Both the position numbers and the translations under genes were made by a program. Source: Roseovarius azorensis (GTDB lineage Bacteria > Pseudomonadota > Alphaproteobacteria > Rhodobacterales > Rhodobacteraceae). From it: a DNA stretch of 64,000 nucleotides. Location of the stretch: contig NZ_FOAG01000001.1 of assembly GCF_900109455.1 (NCBI RefSeq), positions 496,001-560,000 of the forward strand, in the 5' to 3' direction. The notes beneath the pieces were generated by a model. That model made no database searches. It was not told where the DNA came from and saw only the letters and a program-made list of their open reading frames with translations. How positions within the stretch are numbered: the stretch's first letter is position 1; the number at the start of each line of letters is the position of its first letter. Positions 35,946 to 44,585 of this stretch are shown here, one piece after another.

Positions 35946-36563
35946 ATGATCCTGAACGTCACCGATCTGACCATTGCGCGCGGCGGCATCCCGGTGCTGG
36001 AAGATTTGACGTTTTCATTGGCGCAGGGGCAGGTTCTGGTGCTGCGCGGCCCGAACGGCAGCGGCAAGACCACGTTGCTGCGCACGATCGCGGGATTGCA
36101 GCCGCCGGTGTCGGGGCGAGTGGAAGTGCAGCCCGAAAGCCTAGTCTATGCCGGTCACGCCGACGGGATCAAGGCGACGCTGACCGTTGCCGAGAACCTG
36201 AACTTCTGGGCGCAGGTATTCGGAAACGCTGACATATCCCATGCGCTCGCGGCGTTCGAACTCGGTGCGTTCGCGGACCGGCCCGCAGGCGCGCTCTCGG
36301 CCGGGCAGAAGCGGCGGCTGGGGCTGGCGCGGCTTTTGGTGACGGGGCGCGTGGTCTGGGTGCTGGACGAGCCGACGGTATCGCTCGACGCGCATGCCGT
36401 GGCAATGTTTGCGATGGCAGTGCGCACCCATGTGGCAGGTGGGGGCGTGGCGCTGATCGCCACGCATATCGACCTGGGCCTGGACGAGGCCCGCGTGCTG
36501 GATGTCGGATACTACCGGGCACGAGCCCTGGCCGTGGATGATTTCGACGGGGCCTTTCTGTGA
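35946..36563 (+). CDS. ccmA: Haem exporter ATPase CcmA
   Basis: ATP-binding subunit of the CcmABCD complex for cytochrome c maturation, which releases holo-CcmE. The 205-residue ABC protein has Walker [10 protein letters not shown] (about 35), the signature [14 protein letters not shown] and Walker [10 protein letters not shown]. It is shorter than a typical importer ATPase, as expected for CcmA. It leads ccmABCDG; its last codons overlap the ccmB start by four bases. Confidence 0.93.
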   Translation: MILNVTDLTIARGGIPVLEDLTFSLAQGQVLVLRGPNGSGKTTLLRTIAGLQPPVSGRVEVQPESLVYAGHADGIKATLTVAENLNFWAQVFGNADISHALAAFELGAFADRPAGALSAGQKRRLGLARLLVTGRVVWVLDEPTVSLDAHAVAMFAMAVRTHVAGGGVALIATHIDLGLDEARVLDVGYYRARALAVDDFDGAFL

Positions 36564-37216
36564 GAGCGCTGCTGATCCGCGATATCCGGCTGGCGGTGCG
36601 GGCGGGCGGCGGCTTTGGCCTCGGGCTGTCGTTCTTTCTGATCGTGGTCGTGTTGGTGCCGTTCGGTGTGGGACCGCAGAACGCGCTGCTGGCCCGGATT
36701 GCACCCGGTATCCTGTGGCTGGGGGCGCTCCTGGCCTGCCTGCTGTCGCTGGACCGAATCTTCGCACTCGACTGGGAGGATGGCAGTCTCGACCTTCTGG
36801 CCACCTCGCCCCTGCCGATGGAGGGGATCGTGAGCATCAAGGCGCTTGCCCATTGGCTGACCACGGGCCTGCCGCTGGTGCTGGCGGCGCCGCTGTTCGG
36901 CGTGCTGCTGAACCTGCCGGAGGCGGGCTACAAGTGGTTGATTCTCTCGCTCCTTCTGGGCACTCCGGCGCTCAGCGTCATCGGCGCATTCGGTGCGGCA
37001 CTGACCGTAGGGCTGAAACGCGGCGGGCTGCTGCTCAGCCTGCTTGTGCTGCCGCTCTATGTGCCTACATTGATTTTCGGGGCCGAAGTGGCGCGGCGCG
37101 GTGCCGAAGGGTTGCAGGTGGCGACACCGCTACTGATGCTGGCCGGGATCACCTGCGGCGCCATGGCACTTTTGCCTTTTGCCTCGGCTGCGGTATTGAG
37201 GGTCAATCTGCGATGA
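36560..37216 (+). CDS. ccmB: Haem exporter membrane protein CcmB
   Basis: Integral-membrane component of the CcmABCD complex, 218 residues with six hydrophobic helices. The family-typical N-terminus [15 protein letters not shown] and the segment [23 protein letters not shown] (shown in part) are visible. It starts with an overlap of four bases with ccmA, probably a GTG at 36560, and is followed 28 bases later by ccmC. Confidence 0.92.
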   Translation: MRALLIRDIRLAVRAGGGFGLGLSFFLIVVVLVPFGVGPQNALLARIAPGILWLGALLACLLSLDRIFALDWEDGSLDLLATSPLPMEGIVSIKALAHWLTTGLPLVLAAPLFGVLLNLPEAGYKWLILSLLLGTPALSVIGAFGAALTVGLKRGGLLLSLLVLPLYVPTLIFGAEVARRGAEGLQVATPLLMLAGITCGAMALLPFASAAVLRVNLR

Positions 37217-37244
37217 TCACAGGACAGACCGGAGAGACGAAGGC

Positions 37245-37979
37245 ATGAGTTCGATCTGGGAATACGCCAACCCCAAGAAATTCATCGAGACCACGGACCG
37301 CATCCTGCCCGCTCTGGCGGTACTGACGGGGGTGGCGCTGTTGCTGGGGCTGATCTGGGGGTTTTTCCTGACACCGGACGATTTCCGGCAGGGATCGACG
37401 GTCAAGATCGTTTTCCTGCATGTCCCGAGCGCGCTCATGGCCATCAACGCCTGGCTGATGATGCTGGTCGCCTCGCTGATCTGGATCGTGCGGCGGCATC
37501 ATGTCAGCGCGCTGGCGGCGCGGGCGGCGGCCCCCGTGGGCCTGGTGATGACAATGATCGCGCTTTTGACCGGGGCGATCTGGGGACAGCCGATGTGGGG
37601 CACCTGGTGGGCCTGGGACCCGCGCCTCACGAGTTTTTTAATCCTGTTTCTGTTCTATCTCGGCTATATCGCGCTTTGGGCCGCGATCGAGAATGACGAC
37701 ACGGCGGCGGACCTGACCGCCATCCTGTGCCTTGTCGGATCGGTGTTCGCGCTGCTCAGCCGCTATGCGGTCAATTTCTGGAATCAGGGACTGCATCAGG
37801 GGGCGTCGCTGTCGGTGAAGTCGGGCGAGAGGATGGACATGACCTACAAGCTGCCACTCTACGTCTGCATGGCGGGATTTGTCCTGCTGTTCGTGGTGCT
37901 GGTCCTGATCCGGACGGGTACGGAAATCCGCGCGCGACGGATGCGGGTGCTGCTGGCGCGCGAGAGGATGGGGGCATGA
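37245..37979 (+). CDS. ccmC: Cytochrome c maturation protein CcmC
   Basis: Haem-handling membrane protein that loads haem onto CcmE. The 244-residue, six-helix protein contains the tryptophan-rich haem motif WGTWWAWDPRLT, followed by the Leu-rich helix FLILFLFYLGYIAL, and histidines in flanking loops (VFLHVPSA; GLHQGASL). The ATG at 37245 lies after GGAGAG. Its stop overlaps the ccmD start (ATGA). Confidence 0.95.
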   Translation: MSSIWEYANPKKFIETTDRILPALAVLTGVALLLGLIWGFFLTPDDFRQGSTVKIVFLHVPSALMAINAWLMMLVASLIWIVRRHHVSALAARAAAPVGLVMTMIALLTGAIWGQPMWGTWWAWDPRLTSFLILFLFYLGYIALWAAIENDDTAADLTAILCLVGSVFALLSRYAVNFWNQGLHQGASLSVKSGERMDMTYKLPLYVCMAGFVLLFVVLVLIRTGTEIRARRMRVLLARERMGA

Positions 37980-38134
37980 TGCCGGATCTGGGAAAATACG
38001 CCGAGGCGGTCCTGTCCTCCTACGCGCTGTCGATCATGCTGATCGCCGGTCTTGTCGCGGTCAGCCTGATCCGCGCAAGGCGCGTGAGAAAAGAACTTCA
38101 AGGTATTGAAAGAAAGGCAAAGACCAATGGCTAG
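37976..38134 (+). CDS. ccmD: Haem exporter protein CcmD
   Basis: A 52-residue single-pass protein that stabilises the CcmABC complex and helps release holo-CcmE. It has the typical short N-terminus (MMPDLGKYAEAVLSSY), one helix (ALSIMLIAGLVAVSLI) and a basic tail (RARRVRKELQGIERK). Its start overlaps the ccmC stop and its stop overlaps the ccmG start, which supports a real gene despite its size. Confidence 0.9.
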   Translation: MMPDLGKYAEAVLSSYALSIMLIAGLVAVSLIRARRVRKELQGIERKAKTNG

Positions 38135-38660
38135 ACTGTCACCTCTGATGCTGGCGCCGCTGGTGATCTTTGCCGGATTCGCAGGGCTGGCCTTTGTCGG
38201 GCTGCAACGCGAGGATCCCGAGGGGTTACCCTCGGCTCTGGCAGGCAGGCAGGCGCCAGCCGTGACGCTGACCTCGCTGGGCAATGAGCCGCTGTTTTCC
38301 GACAACGACCTGCGCGACGGTGAGGTCAAGCTGGTCAACTACTGGGCAAGCTGGTGCGCGCCCTGCCGGGTCGAGCATCCCAATCTCGAACAACTCGCCA
38401 GGGACGGGGTGACGATCTACGGGGTGAACTACAAGGACACCCCCGGCAACGCCATCGGCTTTCTCGAAGAGCTGGGCAATCCCTATGCCGGAGTTGGGGC
38501 GGACGCACAGGGACGCATGGCACTGAACTGGGGCCTCTACGGGGTGCCCGAGACCTATGTCATTGACGGCGAAGGCAACATCGTCCTGCGCTTCGCCGGT
38601 CCGGTCACGCAAAGGGTGATGGAAAACACGATCCTGCCGGCCATCGAAGCCGCACGGTGA
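38127..38660 (+). CDS. ccmG: Thiol:disulfide interchange protein CcmG (DsbE)
   Basis: Membrane-anchored thioredoxin-like protein that reduces apocytochrome c or CcmH during maturation. The 177-residue chain has an N-terminal anchor (LMLAPLVIFAGFAGLAFV) and the active site WASWCAPCRVEHP, followed by the typical YGVNYKD and the cis-Pro loop YGVPETYVID. The ATG at 38127 is chosen because AAAGG lies about 10 bases upstream; it overlaps ccmD by eight bases. It ends ccmABCDG; ccmE, ccmF and ccmH are not in the window. Confidence 0.93.
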   Translation: MARLSPLMLAPLVIFAGFAGLAFVGLQREDPEGLPSALAGRQAPAVTLTSLGNEPLFSDNDLRDGEVKLVNYWASWCAPCRVEHPNLEQLARDGVTIYGVNYKDTPGNAIGFLEELGNPYAGVGADAQGRMALNWGLYGVPETYVIDGEGNIVLRFAGPVTQRVMENTILPAIEAAR

Positions 38661-38671
38661 GGGTACGAGAT

Positions 38672-38746
38672 TGGCTCCGGCGGTAGGGATCGAACCTACG
38701 ACCAATTGATTAACAGTCAACTGCTCTACCGCTGAGCTACGCCGGA
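38672..38746 (-). tRNA. tRNA-Asn (anticodon GTT)
   Basis: Read on the minus strand this folds as a complete cloverleaf: acceptor stem TCCGGCG / CGCCGGA with discriminator G, D-arm GCTCAGCGGTAGAGC, anticodon loop CTGTTAA (anticodon GTT, asparagine), and T-arm with GGTTCGATCC. The 3' CCA is encoded (38672-38674). It begins 11 bases after ccmG, on the opposite strand. A promoter is visible just upstream. Confidence 0.97.
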
Positions 38747-38755
38747 ACTTGGGGC

Positions 38756-38784
38756 CGTATAGCAATCCGGTCTGGCGAGGTCCA
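38756..38784 (-). promoter_or_regulatory. Promoter of tRNA-Asn
   Basis: On the minus strand, TGGACC (38779-38784) and TATACG (38756-38761) are separated by exactly 17 bases. The expected start falls about three bases before the mature 5' end at 38746, a fit that suits a tRNA gene. The boxes match the housekeeping consensus at four of six positions each. Confidence 0.5.
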
Positions 38785-38803
38785 GAGGCTTTATGACAAA
38801 AAT

Positions 38804-39736
38804 TCAGCGCTCGCCCCGCTGCTCTGGGGCCAGCATGAAACGGCCGTCGGCGCGCAGGTCTACCTCGGGCGCGGCGCGGGATTTCTGCACGAGATCGACG
38901 AGGTGAGCGAGCACGTTGCGTCCCGCCGCGGGCAGCAGGGCTGCGGGTGTGTCGGTGTAGATGCGCGCGGCGATCTGGGCGGCGGTCAGCGGGCCTTGGT
39001 CGAGCGCCTGCAGGATCGCGGCCTCGCGTGCGCGGCGATGCGCGACCAGCCAGTCGAGGCGCGCAGCGGGATCGGCAATCGGCGCGCCGTGGCCGGGCAG
39101 GTGCCGTGCCGCCCCCAGGCCCCGTACCCGCGCGCAGGAGGCCATGAACTGGGTCAGGTCGCCGTCTGGAGGCGAGACCAGAGAACTGGCCCAGCCCATC
39201 ACCAGGTCGCCGGTCAGCACCGCATCTCCGGTGGTAAAACACATGTGATTGCCAAAATGCCCTGGCGTCCAGTGGGCGGTGATCCGCCAGCCGTCGCCGC
39301 GGATCGTCTCGCCGTCGCAGAGCACCAGATCGGGGATGAACTGTGCGTCCACCCCTTCGCCGCCGCCCATCAGTCCGGTCTCCGCCAGGCTCTGCATCAC
39401 CGGGCTGCGCCCGTCCCCGGCATCGCCATAGGCAAGAACCGGCGCGCCGGTTTCGGCCGACAGTGCCCGGGCCAGCGGCGAGTGGTCGAGATGCGCGTGG
39501 GTGACGAGGATATGGCTGACGCTCTGGCCGGGTCCAAGCGCGCGCAGGATCGCGTTCAGGTGATCCGGATCGTCGGGGCCGGGGTCGATCACCGCGATCC
39601 GCCGGTCGCCAAGGAGATAGGTGTTGGTGCCCCAGAACGTCATCGCCGAGGGATTGGGCGCCAGCACGCGGCGCAGGCCTCCGCCCAGATCCTGTGCCAC
39701 ACCTACGGGTGGTATTTCGCCCTGATCCAGTTGCAT
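38804..39736 (-). CDS. MBL-fold metallo-hydrolase (LACTB2-like)
   Basis: A 310-residue metallo-beta-lactamase-fold hydrolase. The metal site is seen as THAHLDHS near residue 80, with downstream histidines in TPGHFGNH, DLVMGW and LPGHG. The C-terminal helical domain (LDWLVAHRRAREAAIL) is typical of the LACTB2/glyoxalase II-like subgroup, whose bacterial members are often uncharacterised thioester- or RNA-type hydrolases. The start is the first ATG, divergent from the kinase by about 40 bases. Confidence 0.85.
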   Translation of the reverse strand: MQLDQGEIPPVGVAQDLGGGLRRVLAPNPSAMTFWGTNTYLLGDRRIAVIDPGPDDPDHLNAILRALGPGQSVSHILVTHAHLDHSPLARALSAETGAPVLAYGDAGDGRSPVMQSLAETGLMGGGEGVDAQFIPDLVLCDGETIRGDGWRITAHWTPGHFGNHMCFTTGDAVLTGDLVMGWASSLVSPPDGDLTQFMASCARVRGLGAARHLPGHGAPIADPAARLDWLVAHRRAREAAILQALDQGPLTAAQIAARIYTDTPAALLPAAGRNVLAHLVDLVQKSRAAPEVDLRADGRFMLAPEQRGER

Positions 39737-39775
39737 GGCTCTTCCTTCCCGATGCGCACGGGGATAGGTTTAGCC

Positions 39776-41062
39776 ATGTCGTTCCGTTGGCTCAAATCCT
39801 ATATGCCCCGCAGTCTGTATGGCCGGGCCACGCTGATCCTGCTGCTGCCGGTGATCACGCTCCTGCTGGTTGTCTCGGTGGTGTTCATCCAGCGGCATTT
39901 CGCGGGCGTCACGCAGCAGATGGTGCATACCATGACCCGCGAGATTCGCCTTGTGCTGGACGAGGGGCCAGAATCGTCCTCGGCGCGGATACTCGGAATC
40001 GACATCCGCGAGGTGCCCGCCGCCGGGATTCCGGGGACCGATTCGCGGCTTTGGTACGATTTCTCCGGGATCGTGGTGGTCCGCGAATTAAGAGCGGCGC
40101 TGCCCACCCTGCAAAGCATCCGGCTGGCGGATGATAATGTCGTGCAGCTGTTTTTCCGGCAGGACGGGCAGGGGATCGCGATGGTGTTCGATCGGCGACG
40201 GGTCTCCGCGCGCCAGCCGCATCAACTCCTGGTCAACATGGTGGTGTTCGGCGTGCTGATGACCTTGGTCTCCTATCTCTATCTGCGCAATCAGTTGCGC
40301 CCGATCACGCGGCTGGCGCAGGCGGCAGAGGCGTTCGGGCGAGGGCGCAACGTGCCCTACCGGCCTGCCGGCGCGGTCGAGGTGCGCGCGGCGGGCACCG
40401 CCTTTGTCGACATGCGGGAGCGGATCGAGCGGCAGATCGAACAGCGCACGCTGATGCTGTCGGGGGTAAGCCATGATCTGCGCACGCCGCTGACACGGCT
40501 CCGGCTGGGGCTTGCGATGATCGACGAGACCGATGCCCGCCCGATGCTGCGCGATATCGAGGACATGGAGCGGCTGCTGGACGGTTTTCTCGATTTCGCG
40601 CGGGGCGCGCGGGCTGTCGAGGCCGAACCGGCGGATCCGATCGCGCTGGTGCGGCAGGTGGTCGAGGATGCGCGCCGCGCGCAGGTGAATGTCACGCTGG
40701 TCCACGCCAGCGGCGAAGACCGGATCAACCTGCGCGCCGACAGTATCCGGCGCGCCGTCGAGAACCTGATCAACAATGCCGTGCGCTACGGAACGCGGGC
40801 CGAGGTGTCGGTGGTGCTGACGCCCGGCGCGCTGACGATCCGGGTCGAGGATGACGGGCCGGGCATCGCGCCCGAGGATCGCGACGAGGCTGTCAGACCC
40901 TTTACCCGGCTCGATCCCGCGCGCAACCAGAATCGCGCCACGGGGGTGGGGCTGGGGTTGTCGATCGTTAGCGATGCGGTACGCGCGCATGGCGGGTTGC
41001 TGCATCTGGGCGTCAGCCCGCGACTGGGGGGGCTGTGCGCGGAAATCGTGATCGCGCGGTGA
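39776..41062 (+). CDS. Sensor histidine kinase (EnvZ-like)
   Basis: A membrane-bound two-component kinase, 428 residues. It has a first helix (ATLILLLPVITLLLVVSVVF), a periplasmic sensor of about 120 residues, a second helix (MVVFGVLMTLVSYLYL), a HAMP linker, a dimerisation domain with the phosphorylated His in GVSHDLRTPLTRLRL, and the ATPase boxes NLINNAVRYG (N), VEDDGPGI (G1) and GVGLGLSI (G2). The layout matches the EnvZ group. I place the start at ATG 39776; an in-frame ATG at 39752 adds eight residues. No response regulator is adjacent, so its partner is unlinked. Confidence 0.88.
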   Translation: MSFRWLKSYMPRSLYGRATLILLLPVITLLLVVSVVFIQRHFAGVTQQMVHTMTREIRLVLDEGPESSSARILGIDIREVPAAGIPGTDSRLWYDFSGIVVVRELRAALPTLQSIRLADDNVVQLFFRQDGQGIAMVFDRRRVSARQPHQLLVNMVVFGVLMTLVSYLYLRNQLRPITRLAQAAEAFGRGRNVPYRPAGAVEVRAAGTAFVDMRERIERQIEQRTLMLSGVSHDLRTPLTRLRLGLAMIDETDARPMLRDIEDMERLLDGFLDFARGARAVEAEPADPIALVRQVVEDARRAQVNVTLVHASGEDRINLRADSIRRAVENLINNAVRYGTRAEVSVVLTPGALTIRVEDDGPGIAPEDRDEAVRPFTRLDPARNQNRATGVGLGLSIVSDAVRAHGGLLHLGVSPRLGGLCAEIVIAR

Positions 41063-41076
41063 CGGCTGCCGGCGCG

Positions 41077-42540
41077 TCAGCCCGCGCGCCGTTCCTCGAA
41101 ACTGAGCGCGATAAAGCTGGGCAGGTGATCGCCCATGCCGACGACCTTGCCGCCACCGTGATCGCTGCGTCCGCGCGCGGAGTGTCCTCCGCCCTGCCGC
41201 GCGCCCAGTGGCTCCGCTTTGCCGGAGTCGTTCGCCGGGGGGGCGCTGGCGGTGGTCGCCACAACGGGCGCTTTTGCGGATTCAGGTTCTGGCCGGGGTT
41301 CACCGCCTTTGTTGCGGCTGTAGGACCGCTGGGGTCTGGCAGGTTTTCCGGCGGGCGACGCATCGGCGTCGTCGGTTGTCGGCACGGTCGGACCCATCGG
41401 GTTTTCGACCCGTGGAATGGGTTTCTGGATCAGCGCCTCGATCGCGGCCAGATTCTTTTCGTCGCGCGGATTGCAGATCATCAGCGTCTTGCCGCTGCGC
41501 CCGGCGCGACCCGTGCGACCGATCCGGTGAACGTAATCCTCGGGATGGCCCGGCACGTCGTAGTTGAACACATGGCTGACGGCGGGCACGTCAAGACCGC
41601 GCGCAGCGACATCGGAGGCGATGAGAAACCGCAGGCTGCCCGCGCGGAACCCGTCCAGCGTGCGGGTGCGCTGGCTCTGGTCCAGATCGCCGTGAATGGG
41701 GGCCGCGTCATAGCCGTGCTTGGCGAGCGATTTTGCCACCACATCCACGTCGACCTTGCGGTTGCAAAAGACGATGGCATTGGTGCATTTGTCACCCTCA
41801 CCGTCGATCAGCGCGCGCAGCAGCGCACGTTTCTCGGTCTCGGCCTTTTCGCGCCGCGAGGGTTTGAACATCACCACGCCCTGTTCGATCGTCTCGGACG
41901 CGGTCGCCTGACGCGCCACCTCGATCCGTTCGGGCGCCGACAGGAAGGTATTGGTGATCCGCTCGATCTCGGGCGCCATCGTGGCCGAAAAGAACAGGGT
42001 CTGCCGGGTGAAGGGGGTGAGGTTGAAAATCCGCTCTATATCGGGGATAAAGCCCATGTCGAGCATCCGGTCGGCCTCGTCCACGACCATGATCTGCACG
42101 CCGGTCAACAGCAGCTTGCCGCGTTCGAAATGATCCAGCAACCGGCCCGGAGTGGCGATCAGCACGTCGACGCCCTTGTCGATCAGCTTGTCCTGTTCCT
42201 TGAACGACACGCCGCCGATCAGGAGCGCCTTGGTCAGTTTGAGATGTTTCGAATAGGTATCGAAGTTTTCCGCCACCTGCGCGGCCAACTCGCGCGTGGG
42301 GCAAAGAACCAGGCTGCGCGGCATCCGCGCCCGCGCCCGGCCACGCGCCAGCAGCGACAGCATCGGCAGCGTGAAGCTGGCGGTCTTGCCGGTGCCGGTC
42401 TGGGCGATGCCCAGCACGTCGCGCCCGGCAAGGGCGGCTGGGATGGCACCGGCCTGGATGGGGGTGGGGGTTTCGTAGCCTGCGTCTTCAACGGCCTTGA
42501 GAACCTTGGGATTCAGATTCAGATCAGAAAATTTGGTCAT
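41077..42540 (-). CDS. rhlE: RhlE-type DEAD-box RNA helicase
   Basis: ATP-dependent RNA helicase of 487 residues. All core motifs are seen: Q-motif region YETPTPIQAGAIP, motif I AQTGTGKT, DEAD (VVDEADRMLDMGF), SAT, and the C-domain HRIGRTGRAGRSG. The tail of about 110 residues is Pro/Gly/Lys-rich and disordered, as in RhlE/DbpA relatives that act in ribosome assembly or cold growth. The start at ATG 42540 gives the usual MTKFSDLNLNP; the frame stays open to 43041 but the extension is not protein-like. The ribosome-binding site is weak. Confidence 0.88.
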   Translation of the reverse strand: MTKFSDLNLNPKVLKAVEDAGYETPTPIQAGAIPAALAGRDVLGIAQTGTGKTASFTLPMLSLLARGRARARMPRSLVLCPTRELAAQVAENFDTYSKHLKLTKALLIGGVSFKEQDKLIDKGVDVLIATPGRLLDHFERGKLLLTGVQIMVVDEADRMLDMGFIPDIERIFNLTPFTRQTLFFSATMAPEIERITNTFLSAPERIEVARQATASETIEQGVVMFKPSRREKAETEKRALLRALIDGEGDKCTNAIVFCNRKVDVDVVAKSLAKHGYDAAPIHGDLDQSQRTRTLDGFRAGSLRFLIASDVAARGLDVPAVSHVFNYDVPGHPEDYVHRIGRTGRAGRSGKTLMICNPRDEKNLAAIEALIQKPIPRVENPMGPTVPTTDDADASPAGKPARPQRSYSRNKGGEPRPEPESAKAPVVATTASAPPANDSGKAEPLGARQGGGHSARGRSDHGGGKVVGMGDHLPSFIALSFEERRAG

Positions 42541-42758
42541 GGGTATCCGTGGTTTACGGACACAATCCTGGCCCGTACATCTGTCGCCGGGTCGGACCCC
42601 TCCTGGGCCTGTGGTTCTCCACATGGATGACCCGCTGGGCTGCGTGTATCGCAAGAGCAGGGTCGGGTCAATGCGGGCCGGGATTTCGCGGGATTGCGAC
42701 CGAATCGGCACCGTGATTTGTGTCTGGTCGTGGACAATCGTACAGAATACGGAAACAG

Positions 42759-43724
42759 TTACCCGAACTGCGGGAAGTGGCGCGCACGTTTCGCGTCGAG
42801 GTCGAGCGAGATCGCATGAAGATGACCATGCGCTGCCAGCCTGGCGCGCAGGGCAGGGGTCGCGGTGCAGACCTCGTCGAAGAACCGGCGCAGCGCGGCC
42901 TCGCCGCCCTCGTCCTCCAGCCCGAGAAACAGCGCGTGCATGTTCAGCCCTGCGCCGCCCGACAGCGGCGCGGGTCTGAGACCCTCGCGATAGGATCCCT
43001 CCTGCAGGCGAAACCCGTAGGCGGCGCGCCATTGTTCCCAATCCGTCGCATGCAGGTGGCAGAGCACGGTATCGGTCAGGTCGGCGGGTGCGTCATCGCG
43101 CACACCGTCGCGGAATGCATTGTGAATCCGCAGGCTGATCCCGGCGCGCCCTGTGCGGACCATGACCTTGCCGGCCACATGGCTGACGAAACCACCGTTC
43201 AGATGCGGGCCAAAGGCCGGATAGATCGCATCGGTTTCCGCGCGGCGGCGCTCGGGATCTATGGCGCAGGATTTGAACCATTGCGCGCCGGGCGGCGGCG
43301 GATCGGCGGGATCGGGGGCCAGCCCCTCGACCGGGCGGATACGCGCGCTCAGCGTGGATGCGGGCAGGGTGGCAAGCTGTTCAGCCAGCGGGTGCGCGGG
43401 CCACAGGAATTCATCCGCGTCGATATGGGCCAGCCAGTCGACCTCGGGGCGCTGGTTGAGGCAATGCGTGGCATTGGCCGACTGGCGCGGCTGATGCGCT
43501 GCGGGGCGTCCCTTGCGGCGGCGACGCCAATAGGCGTCATCGCAGAGGATCACCCGGCATTCGGGATGCGCGCGCAACGCCGCCTCGGCCTCTGGATTGG
43601 GCGCGTCAAGGTAGACATGCACCCGATGCGCGCCCAGATCGAGATGATGGGCGGCGAAGTTGAGGATGTCTCGGGCCGGGGCCTTGATCGTGGCCACCAC
43701 GCCCCATGTGGGGTTTCTGCTCAT
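42759..43724 (-). CDS. Family 2-type glycosyltransferase (Glyco_tranf_2_4-like)
   Basis: A 321-residue cytoplasmic protein of the glycosyltransferase 2 superfamily in its compact form. The nucleotide-sugar/metal site appears as HIDADEFLWP; upstream, WGVVATIKAPARDILNF and HHLDLGAHRVHVYLDAP are typical of this group. Such genes often modify surface polysaccharide, but donor and acceptor are unknown. The ATG at 43724 gives MSRNPTWGVV; the frame extends 49 residues further with no ribosome-binding site. A gap of about 218 bases separates it from the helicase gene downstream. Confidence 0.75.
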   Translation of the reverse strand: MSRNPTWGVVATIKAPARDILNFAAHHLDLGAHRVHVYLDAPNPEAEAALRAHPECRVILCDDAYWRRRRKGRPAAHQPRQSANATHCLNQRPEVDWLAHIDADEFLWPAHPLAEQLATLPASTLSARIRPVEGLAPDPADPPPPGAQWFKSCAIDPERRRAETDAIYPAFGPHLNGGFVSHVAGKVMVRTGRAGISLRIHNAFRDGVRDDAPADLTDTVLCHLHATDWEQWRAAYGFRLQEGSYREGLRPAPLSGGAGLNMHALFLGLEDEGGEAALRRFFDEVCTATPALRARLAAHGHLHAISLDLDAKRARHFPQFG

Positions 43725-43899
43725 GCGCGCAGAATGCGCAGGCCGCACGGCGGGGGCAAGGGGGCAGGTGTGTTCGTTGCCTGACGCGATGTACCCGGCG
43801 ACCGTATCGAGTCCAATGGTGACATCATTCGGCATCGCGGCGAATGGTGGTAATCGACTTTCCAACATCAACAGCGCGACGCCTCCATCCCAACGAGGT

Positions 43900-44373
43900 T
43901 TACGTGCCGTATTGCTTGCTTAGCTTCTTAAGGTCTGAATCATCTACGGGACGGGTTCTAAGGCTTTGTGCGAAACGTAAAACATACCCGTCTGGGTCCA
44001 AGATCATGTACTGGCGCCGGGTATCCATGCAGTCGGTCTTCCAGATATCCGCATCGTAGATAGCCAGGAGTGGCTTTGCACCGCGAGCCAAGACCGCCTC
44101 GTACATTCTGTCGACATCAGGAACCATGAATTGAAAGTTGATCCCTCGCCCGTAGGGATAGGCCATCTGCTCCGGCAGCCACGGCACCCAGTTTCCATCC
44201 AATCGCCAGTGAGCAATCATAATTTGTGCGCCATGGAGAGTCAGATAAGCATGAGGATCGCTCCCCCTACGCTGAGCGATCTCAAAGCCAAGAACGCCGG
44301 TGTAAAACTCTACCGAAACTTCAAAGTCCGAACACCACAACTCTGGTACTAGCGAGTTGATTTCAAGTGTCAT
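43900..44373 (-). CDS. VOC-family (glyoxalase/bleomycin-resistance-like) protein
   Basis: A 157-residue protein of the vicinal-oxygen-chelate fold: an N-terminal module with ELWCSDFEVSVEFYTGVLGF and a second half with VPDVDRMYEAVLARGAK and ILDPDGYVLRF. Substrate and metal use are unknown. The ATG at 44373 follows GGAGG. Its base composition is clearly lower in GC than the neighbours: three 60-base lines inside it count 45-48 percent, against about 65 percent for flanking genes. That, and its isolation, suggest acquisition by transfer. Confidence 0.82.
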   Translation of the reverse strand: MTLEINSLVPELWCSDFEVSVEFYTGVLGFEIAQRRGSDPHAYLTLHGAQIMIAHWRLDGNWVPWLPEQMAYPYGRGINFQFMVPDVDRMYEAVLARGAKPLLAIYDADIWKTDCMDTRRQYMILDPDGYVLRFAQSLRTRPVDDSDLKKLSKQYGT

Positions 44374-44487
44374 CCTGTCCTCCAAACAGCTCTCAGCTTT
44401 CTTGTGGCACCTCAAGCAAGGTCGAGGTCAAGAAGAAACTGGACTGAGGACGGAAGCAGACATCTACTCCTTTGATGCGAGCGGCAG

Positions 44488-44510
44488 GAAAGTCCGCATT
44501 GCCGACTTTC
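44488..44510. repeat. Inverted repeat in the spacer between the VOC and MaoC genes
   Basis: GAAAGTC-N9-GACTTTC (44488-44494 and 44504-44510) forms a near-perfect palindrome around a GC-rich centre (CGCATTGCC). It lies in the 212-base spacer that otherwise holds no gene. It may be a degenerate dispersed palindromic element, since its centre is symmetrical except for one position. No second copy was found in the window. Confidence 0.35.
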
Positions 44511-44585
44511 ACTCACTCATCCGTGGCAATCGGACTGGGTCAGCGGGACGCGGGAACGATTTGTCAGGCGGCGGAGGGTGGCGGC

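Noticed and set aside
38903..39775. In-frame N-terminal extension of the histidine kinase
   Set aside because: It runs antisense through the MBL hydrolase gene; the first membrane helix begins shortly after 39776.
42541..43041. In-frame N-terminal extension of the RhlE-type helicase
   Set aside because: The extension overlaps the glycosyltransferase gene and is Arg/Gly-rich; the family start MTKFSDL is at 42540.
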